Below, one piece after another: positions 1-8,267 of a stretch of DNA of 64,000 nucleotides (within the stretch, counting starts at the first letter, position 1; every line of letters starts with the position of its first letter). Below the pieces are notes generated by a model. It had not been told where the DNA came from. It saw only the letters and a list, made by a program, of their open reading frames with translations, and did not search any database. Source of the stretch: Verrucomicrobiaceae bacterium (lineage in GTDB: Bacteria > Verrucomicrobiota > Verrucomicrobiia > Verrucomicrobiales > Verrucomicrobiaceae); contig JAEUHN010000046.1 of assembly GCA_016795365.1 (NCBI GenBank), positions 107,168 through 171,167 of the forward strand, read 5' to 3'. Made by a program: the position numbers and the translations under genes.

Positions 1-197
1 GCGACCGAGCGCTCGCCGCTCAGCGGTTCATCGTATTTGCCGTCCACGCCCTGACCTTGATCACCATGGCAATCGATACAGAGCTTCTTGTAAACGATAG
101 CGCCAGGATGCTCGGCGGCTGGAGCGGAGTGCAGGGCGACGGCACTCAGGACGAGGGGAAGGTAAGAGAGACAATGGGACTTTCGAACAGTGGACAT
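1..197 (-). CDS. secreted c-type cytochrome, N-terminal part only
   Basis: The reverse strand reads from an ATG at 197 to the window edge without a stop, giving 65 residues of the N-terminus. The first ~30 residues look like a signal peptide (a hydrophobic stretch after a basic start, ending near SAPAAEHPG). A CxxCH heme motif (CIDCH) follows at about residues 41-45, then GDQGQGVDGKYDEPLSGERS. This fits the cytochrome c domain that opens many large secreted PVC proteins (PSCyt1 or DUF1592-type families). Which family it belongs to cannot be decided because the C-terminus lies outside the window. It is divergent from the DUF1501 gene at 330, a common partnership in this phylum. Confidence 0.75.
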   Translation of the reverse strand, partial: MSTVRKSHCLSYLPLVLSAVALHSAPAAEHPGAIVYKKLCIDCHGDQGQGVDGKYDEPLSGERSV

Positions 198-329
198 GGG
201 GGATGGTCGGTGTGCCACAGGGGGATTTGAGTGACGTAAGATTTAACAGATACGACGCCGAGGTCTTTCAGTCCGCATGAGTGAATCGGGCGCGAACGAA
301 ACGAGCGACCAACCGCGTAGGTAGTAGCA

Positions 330-1778
330 ATGAACCGCCCCCATCTCTGCTCGCGCCGCCACTTCCTGCACGCCAACGGCTTCGGCCTTGGCACGCTGGC
401 ACTTGCTTCGTTGCTGGAACGCGACGGGTTGCTCGCTGCGCCAGTGAAGCCGGAGTCCTTTGGTCAGGCACGCTATGATTTGACGCCGAAGAAGCCGCAC
501 TTCGAGGGCACGGCGAAGGCCATGATATCGCTTTTCATGATGGGCGGGCCTTCGCAGATGGATCTCTTCGATCCGAAGCCCATGCTCACGAAGTATCATG
601 GACAGAAGTTCCCCGGCGAGATCAAGTATGACAATCTCGCGCAGGCCTCGTCGAAGGTCTTTGGCTCGCCGTGGACCTTCAAGAAGCACGGGCAGTGCGG
701 CATGGAGATCAGCGAGTTGCTGCCCAATCTGGCCAAGGTGGTCGATGAGATCACCCTCATTCGTTCGATGAGTTCCGGCGTGAGCAATCACGCGCAAGGG
801 CTCTACGCGATGAACGCGGGTCGCATCGTGTCGGGGCGTCCCGCGCTGGGCTCGTGGCTCACGTATGGTCTCGGCAGCGAGACGGACGATCTGCCTGCCT
901 ACATGGTGCTTTCGCATCCCAAAGGACTGCCCACCTTCAGCGGTGAACACTTTACCAATGGCTGGCTGCCTGCGCTGTATCAGGGCACGCTCATACGTCC
1001 GACCGAGCCCCGCATTCTCAACCTCGATCCGCCCCCCTCGCTCGCGGGCAAGCCGCAGGAGCGTCAACTGGCGCTGCTGAAGGCATTCAATGAAGAGCAT
1101 CTGTCCCAGCATCCGGGCGAACTCGATCTTCAAGCGCGCATCTCCAGCTACGAACTCGCGGCGAAGATGCAAACTGCCGCCAAGGAGGCACTCGACATCT
1201 CGAACGAGCCCGCGCACGTGAAGAAGCTTTACGGTGTCGACAATCCGATCACCAGCGATTACGCGACGCGTTGCATCATTGCCCGCCGTCTCATCGAGCG
1301 CGGTGTTCGCTACGTGCAGGTGCTCAATGCCGGGCAGTCTTGGGACCAGCATGGATCCCTCATCACCGCGCTGCCGACGAACTGCGCGGCCACCGATCAG
1401 CCCAGTGCCGCCCTCATTCTCGACCTCAAGCAACGTGGCCTGCTTGATACGACCGTCGTTCACTGGGGCGGTGAAATGGGCAGGCTGCCCGTGCTGCAAA
1501 ACGATGCCGGTCGTGAGAAGTGGGGTCGCGATCACAACACCTATGGCTTCAGCATGTGGATGGCGGGCGGCGGCTTCAAGAAAGGCTATGTCCATGGCGA
1601 AACTGACGAGTGGAGCCACAAGGCCGTCATCGACGAGGTGAAGCACTTCGACTACCACGCCACCCTTCTGCACGCCTTCGGCCTCGATCACACCAAGCTT
1701 ACCTACAAACGCAATGGCCTCGCCGCGTCACTGACAGACAACCAGGGTGCCAAGGTGGTGTCGCAGTTGCTGGCATGA
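330..1778 (+). CDS. DUF1501 family protein (Tat-exported sulfatase-like fold)
   Basis: A 482-residue protein with a twin-arginine-like N-terminus (SRRHFL near residues 9-14, then a hydrophobic stretch), suggesting Tat export. The family signature is clear: FMMGGPSQMDLFDPKP near the N-terminus, GVSNHAQGLYAMNAGR in the middle, and VVHWGGEMGRLP followed by GRDHNTYGFSMWMAGGG near the C-terminus. DUF1501 proteins have an alkaline-phosphatase/sulfatase-like fold and usually occur beside PSCyt1/DUF1549/DUF1553 cytochrome proteins. The biochemical role is not established. Here the neighbour on the other side of a ~130-bp divergent spacer is the truncated cytochrome at 1-197. Length is normal for the family. 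Confidence 0.9.
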   Translation: MNRPHLCSRRHFLHANGFGLGTLALASLLERDGLLAAPVKPESFGQARYDLTPKKPHFEGTAKAMISLFMMGGPSQMDLFDPKPMLTKYHGQKFPGEIKYDNLAQASSKVFGSPWTFKKHGQCGMEISELLPNLAKVVDEITLIRSMSSGVSNHAQGLYAMNAGRIVSGRPALGSWLTYGLGSETDDLPAYMVLSHPKGLPTFSGEHFTNGWLPALYQGTLIRPTEPRILNLDPPPSLAGKPQERQLALLKAFNEEHLSQHPGELDLQARISSYELAAKMQTAAKEALDISNEPAHVKKLYGVDNPITSDYATRCIIARRLIERGVRYVQVLNAGQSWDQHGSLITALPTNCAATDQPSAALILDLKQRGLLDTTVVHWGGEMGRLPVLQNDAGREKWGRDHNTYGFSMWMAGGGFKKGYVHGETDEWSHKAVIDEVKHFDYHATLLHAFGLDHTKLTYKRNGLAASLTDNQGAKVVSQLLA

Positions 1779-2189
1779 GCGTATAGTCTGATCGCGAGAC
1801 GAGCCCGCGTCATCGGAGCATTAGCGTGAATAGTTGTGTCAGTGAGGTTGGAGCCCGTTGCAAAGCTTCCTCATTTTCGATGCGGCGACTGTGTTACCGC
1901 ATCGGTGCTGGAGTTCAGGCTTCAGCCTGCGGCGATGGACGAGCTTGTTGGCAACGTGCTCCCGCGGCCTCAAGGCTGAACTCCAGCGCTTCATCGGTCG
2001 CCTTCCGCCTCTGCGCTCGCTGGGCGATGCTGCCACCGACTCACGGCGACTCCTCTCGTCCGCTGAAAGTAGAACCACAAACTTTTTTCCACCGACCTGT
2101 AACACCTCACGGCAGCTGGTTCTCTCCCGCCTGAACACCGCCAGCAAGGCGGCATACGAGCGAAACACGAACCCAACAAACACACTGCC
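1779..2189. other. intergenic region without a convincing gene
   Basis: About 410 bases between the DUF1501 gene and the RTX-like gene. Open frames on both strands have no recognisable protein features and overlap a palindromic repeat (1907-1987), so none is called. A TGTAAC sequence at 2099-2104 could be a -35-like element of an alternative-sigma promoter for the gene at 2190, but this is weak. Confidence 0.5.
1907..1987. repeat. palindromic REP-like element (81 bp)
   Basis: The outer arms are a 12-bp inverted repeat: GCTGGAGTTCAG at the left and CTGAACTCCAGC at the right. Further imperfect self-complementarity lies inside (the left arm continues CTTCAGCCTGCGG; the right arm is preceded by GCGGCCTCAAGG). 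It lies in non-coding DNA and could fold into a long hairpin. Confidence 0.6.
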
Positions 2190-3188
2190 ATGAAAACCAA
2201 ACTGAACCTCACTCTGCTGGCCACTGCGGCCATGCTTTCGTCCAACGTCGCCTCCGCGCAGACGCCGCTCCCTCCGCCGCCTGCGGGCATGTTGCCCATC
2301 GACGGCGTGATCCTGCAACTCATGACCAATGGCTTCATCGTCGGCAATACCGGTGCCGACCGGCTGTGCGGCGGCATGGATGATGATCAACTCCACGGCA
2401 ACGACGGTGACGACACTATCACAGGCGACGCAGGCAATGACACCCTCTACGGCGGCAACGGCGCGGACACCCTCTACGGCGGCAACGGCGCGGACACCCT
2501 CTATGGCGGCAATGGTGCGGATACGGTTCGCTCGCGCACTGTAGCCCAGTCCATCAATGGTGATGAAGGTGCGGACACGGTGATCTCGCCTCCCGTGTGG
2601 CGTGGATTGTTCAGCGACACGTTAGGCGTTGTTGGTGGCGATGGCGCTGACTTCGGGCGGGACTCAGGCGGCTCTCTCACGGCACGCACGGTCGCGGACG
2701 CTGCTGGAACCGTGGGCGTGCCAGTGAATCGCGGTATGACGACCGATCCGCTTGGCATTGTCGGAGGTGATGGCATGGACTTCCTGACGGGTGGCTCCAC
2801 CGCACGCACGGCTGCGCCCGACAACGGCACAGCGGTTCCTCCGGGCTCCCAGGGCATCGTCTCTGATTCGCTGGGTGTGACCGGCTCCGCTGGAGCCCTC
2901 TCCTACCTCACCAGCGTGCAGTATCCGTATGGCATCGTCTCTGGTCCCATCGTGAATCGTGGCTTGGAAAGCGATCCAATGGGCATCAATGGCGATGAAG
3001 GTGCGGATGTGGCGGCAGCGACTGCTGCTGCGCGGAACGCCCACCTCAGTGTCGGTGGTGTTGGCACTGGCTCCTTCACCTGCGATCCGATGGATGACGA
3101 CTCCCTCTTCCAACTCTTCACCGGTCTCTGGGGCGGTGGTGGCACCGATGCACGCGGCGACAATCCCACGCTGCCAGCCACGAAGTAA
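2190..3188 (+). CDS. secreted RTX-like repeat protein
   Basis: A 332-residue protein with a clear signal peptide (MKTKLNLTLLATAAMLSSNVASAQ). Residues ~50-110 are glycine/aspartate-rich nonapeptide-like repeats (GADRLCGG, GNDGDDTITG, GNDTLYGG, GADTLYGG three times), typical of calcium-binding RTX beta-rolls. The rest holds at least four copies of a second, looser module of the form RG-hydrophobic-x-(S/T)D-x-(L/M)G-(V/I)-x-G-x-x-GAD, at about residues 145, 183, 225 and 262. There is no enzymatic domain and no obvious C-terminal sorting domain. It sits immediately upstream of the sigma/kinase pair at 3272, so it may be a surface or matrix protein under that pair's control (inference). Confidence 0.7.
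   Translation: MKTKLNLTLLATAAMLSSNVASAQTPLPPPPAGMLPIDGVILQLMTNGFIVGNTGADRLCGGMDDDQLHGNDGDDTITGDAGNDTLYGGNGADTLYGGNGADTLYGGNGADTVRSRTVAQSINGDEGADTVISPPVWRGLFSDTLGVVGGDGADFGRDSGGSLTARTVADAAGTVGVPVNRGMTTDPLGIVGGDGMDFLTGGSTARTAAPDNGTAVPPGSQGIVSDSLGVTGSAGALSYLTSVQYPYGIVSGPIVNRGLESDPMGINGDEGADVAAATAAARNAHLSVGGVGTGSFTCDPMDDDSLFQLFTGLWGGGGTDARGDNPTLPATK
2439..2519 (+). repeat. 27-bp tandem repeat inside the RTX-like gene (3 copies)
   Basis: Three head-to-tail 27-bp units begin at 2439, 2466 and 2493. Each starts GACACCCTCTA and encodes DTLYGGNGA. The first two units are identical and the third differs at a few bases (for example TATGG for TACGG). This suggests recent copy-number change in the beta-roll segment. 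Confidence 0.85.
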
Positions 3189-3213
3189 TCCCTCACCCAC
3201 GAACGAACCCCTC

Positions 3214-3243
3214 GCGACCAGTCCGCACGCACGGGCTGGTCGC
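3214..3243 (+). terminator. possible terminator hairpin after the RTX-like gene
   Basis: GCGACCAGTCCG pairs with CGGGCTGGTCGC across a short loop (one G-U pair). It lies 25 bases after the stop at 3188. No T-tract follows, so it could equally be an mRNA-stabilising stem. Confidence 0.4.
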
Positions 3244-3271
3244 TTGCGCGTTCATCAGGAGACCACTTCCC

Positions 3272-4054
3272 ATGCACTCATCATCCATCTTGATTCCACG
3301 GCCTGATCCGGTTCAGAATGCCGTCGTGAGCGACACTCCCACCGCCAGCATCTTCCCCGCCACACCGTGGTCGCAGCTCATGCGATTGCGCGGTGATGAC
3401 GAGTCGGCACGCGCGGCGCTGGCGAATGTCTGCAAGCTCTACTGGTTCCCCGTCTATGCCTACATCCGCAGCAAGGGCAATGCGCCTCACGATGCGGAAG
3501 ACTTGGCGCAGGGCTTCTTCCTGCGACTGCTGGAACGCGAGGACCTGGCCAGCGTGGACCAGCGCGATGGACGCCTGCGCAACTTCCTGCTCGCGGCGAT
3601 CAAGAACTTCATGAGCTACACACATCGTCACGACGTGGCGCAGAAGCGCGGTGGCCGCGTGGAGCGTGTGTCGCTGGATGTGGAATGGGCAGAGGGTCGG
3701 TTGCAAAACGAACTCAGCTACTCCGCTGATCCTGATCGGTTGTTCGAGCAGCGCTGGGCGCTCACGTTGCTAGAGAATGTGCTCGGTGAATTGCGCGGCG
3801 AATACCAGCGCACGCATCGCGGTGAAGTCTTCGAGGCGCTTAGTGGCTTTCTCTCCGTGGGCGAAGCACCGAGCTACGCGGACGTGGCGCAGCGCCTGGG
3901 CATCACAGAACAAAACGCCCGCGTGGCCGCGCATCGACTGCGCAAGCGCTACCGCGATCTCTTGCAGAAGCACATCGAGGCCACCGTCGATTCGCCGGAG
4001 GAAGCGGACGCGGAACTCGATCACCTGCTCACCGTTTTCTCCACCTCCCGCTGA
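3272..4054 (+). CDS. ECF-type RNA polymerase sigma factor (pair 1)
   Basis: A 260-residue sigma-70-family protein. The start is supported by AGGAG at 3257-3261, ten bases before the ATG. Region 2 spans roughly residues 45-110 (LYWFPVYAYIRSKG, DAEDLAQGFFLRLLERE, GRLRNFLLAAIKNFM). Region 4 is near residues 180-235, with a helix-turn-helix reading SYADVAQRLGITEQNARVAAHRLRKRYRD. It overlaps the downstream kinase by one base (TGATG), so the two are translationally coupled. Linked ECF/kinase pairs are known in Planctomycetes and Verrucomicrobia, and kinase phosphorylation replaces anti-sigma control in some linked families. It is more divergent than the three other sigma factors in the window. Its regulon is unknown. 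Confidence 0.85.
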   Translation: MHSSSILIPRPDPVQNAVVSDTPTASIFPATPWSQLMRLRGDDESARAALANVCKLYWFPVYAYIRSKGNAPHDAEDLAQGFFLRLLEREDLASVDQRDGRLRNFLLAAIKNFMSYTHRHDVAQKRGGRVERVSLDVEWAEGRLQNELSYSADPDRLFEQRWALTLLENVLGELRGEYQRTHRGEVFEALSGFLSVGEAPSYADVAQRLGITEQNARVAAHRLRKRYRDLLQKHIEATVDSPEEADAELDHLLTVFSTSR

Positions 4055-7000
4055 TGCCGAACCTCTGTCCCACCTGCGGCCACGCGCTGCCAGCGAACGC
4101 ACCGCTGGGCTTCTGCCCCACGTGCCTGCTGCGCGGTGGTGTGACGATGGATTCGTTTGAAGCAACGATCGAACCCGCGATCACCACGTCGGAGGCACCG
4201 ATGCTCGGTGGTCGGTATCAGCTCGGAGCCAAGCTGGGCGAAGGTGGATTCGGTGTCGTGTTCGAAGCCGAGCAGACCGAGCCGCTGCGTCGCACCGTGG
4301 CGATCAAGGTGCTGAAGCCCGGCATGGATTCGCGGCAGGTCATGGCGCGCTTCGATGCAGAGCGGCAGACGCTCGCGCTGCTGGAGCATCCGCACATCGC
4401 GCGCGTGCTGGATGCGGGCGAGACCACGGACGGGCGGCCTTTCTTCGTGATGGAGCGCGTGCGTGGCGAGTCGGTCACGACGTATGTGAAGTCGCGCGCC
4501 ATGCCGCTCGATCAGCGCTTGCTGCTCTTCGCCGCGATCTGTGATGCGGTTCACTACGCGCACCAGAAAGGCATCATCCATCGCGACATCAAACCCTCGA
4601 ACATCCTCATCGACGACACCAGCGGACAGCCGCAGCCGAAGGTGATCGACTTCGGCATCGCGAAGGCCATCGAAGGTCCACTCACGGATCGCACCGTCTT
4701 CACCGGCATGGATCAAGTGCTCGGCACGCCCGGCTACATCAGCCCCGAGCAGATCGAGCACGGCGCAGGCATCGTGGACATCCGCGCGGATGTGTATGCG
4801 CTCGGCTCCTTGCTTTACGAGCTGCTGTGCGATGTGCCCGTGGTCGATGCCTCCGCCTTTGCTGGCAAGCCGCTGGCCCAAGCCGTGCGCGAATTGGCCG
4901 AGCATGTGCCGCTGCGTCCATCGCAGAGGAAGCCCGAACTGCGCGGCGACCTCGATGCGATCACGCTCAAGGCGCTCGCGATTGATCCCGAGCTTCGCTA
5001 CGCCAGCGCGGATGCCTTTGCGGAAGATGTGCGCCGCCACCTGCGCCACGAGCCGATTCTCGCGCGGCAGCCCAGCCAAATTTACCTGATGAAGAAGTTC
5101 GCGCGTCGGCATCGCGTGGGCGTGGTGGCCTCGCTCGCGACGCTGCTGGTGCTCATCGCGGCCAGCGTGGCGATCACGATGCTTTACTTCGACATGCGCC
5201 ACGAGCGCGATGGCAAGCAACGCGAGAAGGACAAGGTGGATGCGATGCTGGTGGAGGCGCGGCGCACGGCCTCGATGCGCGACTTCCGCGAAGCCCGTGC
5301 GAAGAGCGAGCGCGGCAGCCATGCAGAGGCCGTGGCCTACCTTTGCCGAGCCAATCGCATCGACCCTGCGAATGGCGTGGCCGCTGCCTACCTCGCCTCC
5401 GAGCTGGCGTATGCGCATCTCTCGCGTCAGGTCGCTCCCGTGCTCACGCCGCCGGAGGGCTATACCGAGATGCCGCTGATCGGTGTGAGTTCCGGTGCGC
5501 AGCAAGTCATCGCCGTGTGCGAGGGGCCGGACCGCCCCGCACTGCTGCTGCGCTGGTCGTTGAGCGATGGCACGCTGAAGCAGCATCCGTTGGAAGCCGC
5601 CGCTCGCTCCCTGCTCGTCACACCCGATGAGCAGTGCGTGATGCTCGGCCTCGCCAATGGCCAGCTCGTCGAGTGCGATCTGCGACTGGAGCAACTGCGC
5701 GCCTTTCCGCCTGCGATGGACGGCGCGATCACTGCGATGAGCTGCACGCCTGATGGCACGCATCTCGTGTGCGGTTCGTCCACCGGTCAGGTGCGGCTGT
5801 GGAATCTGAGCAAGCGAGAGGCCGTGGGCGAGGCCTTCACCGTCAGAGACGAGGTGACGAAGATCTCGCTCAGCGCCGCTGCTGATCTCGCGCTCGTCGT
5901 ATGCGGCGATCAGTTGTCGCTGGTCAATCCTGCGCGTCCAGGCCAGCGCTCGGCACCCTTGACGCTCGGTGGACTCGGTGGCGTGGCCTTGCAGGCGCAG
6001 GGACACATCCTGCTCGCTGGCATGGCGAATGGTCAGGCGCAGTTGCGCGACCTCGACACTGGCAAGTTCATCGGCTGGCCGCTGCCGCATCGCGGACCCG
6101 TCACCGCAGCGGCGTTCGCCACCGATGGCGGCGTGGTGGTCACCGGCGATGCCAGCGGCGGACTGTATGGATGGGATGCACGCACGGGGCAGCCGACCGG
6201 CGAAACGGTGCGCATGGACGGAGAAGTCATGTTTTGCCAGGCCACGGCCCAGCATGGTTCCGTGCTCGCCGTTTCTGATCATGGCGAGGTGCGGCTGTGG
6301 GAGCCCGCGATGGACCAGGTCACCGTGCATCGCGTGCGCAAACCATTACGCGCGGCGGCCATGAGCCGCTACGGCACGCTCGTGGCGCTGTCGCAGCGTG
6401 ATGCCAGCTCCATCCAGGTGTGGGAGATGAACGGCCGCATGATCGAGCCGCGCTACCTCACCTCGTCGGATCGACGCCCCGAAGCTGCACGCGCCGTGAT
6501 GAAGTCCGCGCCGCCAGATTTGGCAGACGCCGAAGTGTTCGGCTGGGATGCGGAGGGTGCGCGGTTCGCCATCGCCGATGCTGCGGGCAGAGTGAGCATC
6601 GGTCCCGCTCCGGTCGTGCATGTTCAGGTCCGTGCTGGCATCAAGGTGATGGCCCTCGCTTCGGATGCGAAACATGTGGCCACCGCAGGCACGGATCGAA
6701 ACGTCAGCCTCTGGCGCGTGACCGCTGGCAAGCCGGTGCCGCTGGAGCTTCAGCACAACAGTCTCATCCAGCATCTCGCCTTCACGCCCGATGGGCAGCG
6801 GCTCGTCACCGTCACCGATGAAGGCGAACTGCGCTGCTGGGACGTCGCGACCGGCGAACCGCTCATGCCTTCCGTGAATCGCGGCGAGAGCATCAAGTCG
6901 CTCTGCCTTGCCGCAGAAGGCCGCATGGTCTGCTACGAGCGGCACGGCGGCGGATGGTTCCTGTTCCCCATTCCGCAACGTCGCGGCCCGCTGCCCGAGT

Positions 7001-7308
7001 GGCTGCTGCAAGTGGCTGAGGCGCTTGCGCGTCGTCGCCTCACCGACAACGGCAGCACCGAGACGCTCTCGTATGCCGCCATCGGCAAGGCCATCGCCTC
7101 CATCCCGCGCGAGAGCGCCGTCGATGACCTCGCCATGCGCCAGCTCTCCCGCTGGCTCGTCTCCGATCCCTCCCGCCGCCCCCTCTGGCCCGACGACGAA
7201 GGCACCTTCGCCGACTACCTCAACGACCTCATCCGCACCCACGACACTGCCGCGCTGCGCGAAGTCCTGCGCTTTGATCCCCTCAATCCCGCAGCCGCAC
7301 GGCAGTAG
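4054..7308 (+). CDS. membrane Ser/Thr kinase with WD40-type C-terminal domain (pair 1)
   Basis: A 1084-residue protein. An N-terminal zinc ribbon (CPTCG and CPTCLL, residues 5-28) precedes a complete kinase domain (~50-335): GEGGFG loop, Lys85, HRDIKPSN with Asp178, DFG at 199-201, and a normal activation loop ending SPEQ. One membrane span lies at ~355-377. After it come short TPR-like residues and, from ~470, repeated blade motifs (VRLWNLS, LYGWDART, VRLWEPA, VSLWRVT, LRCWDVAT) that identify a WD40/beta-propeller domain. With a cytoplasmic kinase and one span, the propeller should lie outside the inner membrane (inference). The gene overlaps the upstream sigma gene by one base. Unlike the three kinases at 24-37 kb, it lacks the activation-loop insertion. 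Confidence 0.9.
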   Translation: MPNLCPTCGHALPANAPLGFCPTCLLRGGVTMDSFEATIEPAITTSEAPMLGGRYQLGAKLGEGGFGVVFEAEQTEPLRRTVAIKVLKPGMDSRQVMARFDAERQTLALLEHPHIARVLDAGETTDGRPFFVMERVRGESVTTYVKSRAMPLDQRLLLFAAICDAVHYAHQKGIIHRDIKPSNILIDDTSGQPQPKVIDFGIAKAIEGPLTDRTVFTGMDQVLGTPGYISPEQIEHGAGIVDIRADVYALGSLLYELLCDVPVVDASAFAGKPLAQAVRELAEHVPLRPSQRKPELRGDLDAITLKALAIDPELRYASADAFAEDVRRHLRHEPILARQPSQIYLMKKFARRHRVGVVASLATLLVLIAASVAITMLYFDMRHERDGKQREKDKVDAMLVEARRTASMRDFREARAKSERGSHAEAVAYLCRANRIDPANGVAAAYLASELAYAHLSRQVAPVLTPPEGYTEMPLIGVSSGAQQVIAVCEGPDRPALLLRWSLSDGTLKQHPLEAAARSLLVTPDEQCVMLGLANGQLVECDLRLEQLRAFPPAMDGAITAMSCTPDGTHLVCGSSTGQVRLWNLSKREAVGEAFTVRDEVTKISLSAAADLALVVCGDQLSLVNPARPGQRSAPLTLGGLGGVALQAQGHILLAGMANGQAQLRDLDTGKFIGWPLPHRGPVTAAAFATDGGVVVTGDASGGLYGWDARTGQPTGETVRMDGEVMFCQATAQHGSVLAVSDHGEVRLWEPAMDQVTVHRVRKPLRAAAMSRYGTLVALSQRDASSIQVWEMNGRMIEPRYLTSSDRRPEAARAVMKSAPPDLADAEVFGWDAEGARFAIADAAGRVSIGPAPVVHVQVRAGIKVMALASDAKHVATAGTDRNVSLWRVTAGKPVPLELQHNSLIQHLAFTPDGQRLVTVTDEGELRCWDVATGEPLMPSVNRGESIKSLCLAAEGRMVCYERHGGGWFLFPIPQRRGPLPEWLLQVAEALARRRLTDNGSTETLSYAAIGKAIASIPRESAVDDLAMRQLSRWLVSDPSRRPLWPDDEGTFADYLNDLIRTHDTAALREVLRFDPLNPAAARQ

Positions 7309-7364
7309 CGATGGCGAGGAACACTTCGCGTGAAGTTGTCGGCGACGGCCTCGGAAGCGATGAA

Positions 7365-8267
7365 TTAGAGCGCAAGCAAGGCCTGCTGACTGCGAACGGG
7401 TGCCACCACTTCCTCGCCCTCCAACGCAAAGTTTGAGATCAGCGCCTCGATCATCGGATGCCGCAGATCTTCGGACGACCCTACATGGTAGAAGTGCTCG
7501 CGCTTTTGCATGTAGAATCCAGGGCGGCTCCAGAGCAGCTCAATCGCGGTGTTCGAGCGGAACTCATTGCTATGCCAAGTCGAGAGCAGGAAGTCGCAAG
7601 GAAGGGAGCCGAGACCAGAGGCCAGCGCTGTTTCGTCTTCGTCGGACCACGAGTTGAAATAGTCCACATGTCGCCCTGCATACGGCGGGTCCGCATAGAC
7701 AAAGTCATCGGGCTGGGCGCTCGCCAACGTCTGCCGAAAATCCTGAACCTCGAAAGTCCAGTCAACGGTTCGCAACACCTGGGCGATCTGCCGCACTTGG
7801 TTGGTGATCTTGGTGACGTATGCTTGTGCGAATCGTTCCGGCTTGTGGCAGTAGGGCACATTGAACTGCCCTTTGCGGTTGAAGCGAATGACCCCGTTGA
7901 AGCACGACCGATTGAGGAAAAGAAAGTCGAGCGGTGTGGGTGCCGCATTGAACCGGGTGCGCACCTCGTAGTAGTAGGGCTCGCCCTGAGATTTGAGTTT
8001 CTCTCCTTCACTGGTGAGGAAGTCCTTGGCAACAGCCGCCGTGAGCTTCCCTGATTGAATGTCGCGGTAAAGGTTGATGATATGGAGGTTGGTGTCGCAC
8101 AGCATAGCCTTCTTTGGCTGCACGTTAAGCGCCACTACGCCGGAGCCGCAAAAGGGTTCCACCCACCGTGAGTAGTCTCTCGGCTGAGCGATCTTTTGGA
8201 TCGCCGAGACCAGCTTGGTTTTGATGCCCTGGCACTTGAGCGGCGGCACTAGTGGAGGTCCACTCAT
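7365..8267 (-). CDS. D12-class adenine-N6 DNA methyltransferase of an EcoRV-like R-M system
   Basis: A 300-residue enzyme, close to the length of M.EcoRV. The AdoMet-binding motif I is VEPFCGSG (residues 36-43) and the catalytic motif IV is DPPY (193-196), both typical of the Dam/D12 (MethyltransfD12) family. The FLNRSCFNGVIRFNRKGQFNVPY block is also characteristic. The start overlaps the stop of the upstream nuclease gene (ATGA, 8264-8267), so both are made from one transcript. By pairing with an EcoRV-like nuclease, the expected site is GATATC, with adenine methylation protecting host DNA (inference). Base composition appears more AT-rich than the surroundings by eye, which suggests acquisition. 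Confidence 0.93.
   Translation of the reverse strand: MSGPPLVPPLKCQGIKTKLVSAIQKIAQPRDYSRWVEPFCGSGVVALNVQPKKAMLCDTNLHIINLYRDIQSGKLTAAVAKDFLTSEGEKLKSQGEPYYYEVRTRFNAAPTPLDFLFLNRSCFNGVIRFNRKGQFNVPYCHKPERFAQAYVTKITNQVRQIAQVLRTVDWTFEVQDFRQTLASAQPDDFVYADPPYAGRHVDYFNSWSDEDETALASGLGSLPCDFLLSTWHSNEFRSNTAIELLWSRPGFYMQKREHFYHVGSSEDLRHPMIEALISNFALEGEEVVAPVRSQQALLAL

Noticed and set aside
243..1691. Long open frame on the minus strand opposite the DUF1501 gene
   Set aside because: It is the antisense shadow of a well-supported gene; the protein has no family features. The same applies to the long frames at 4021-6330, 6346-7242, 15902-17200 (plus strand), 21497-23107, 41002-42678, 50505-52064, 53634-55049, 56862-58157 (plus strand) and 59975-62572.
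1858..2193. Open frame between the DUF1501 and RTX-like genes
   Set aside because: It is built partly from a palindromic repeat and lacks protein-like composition.
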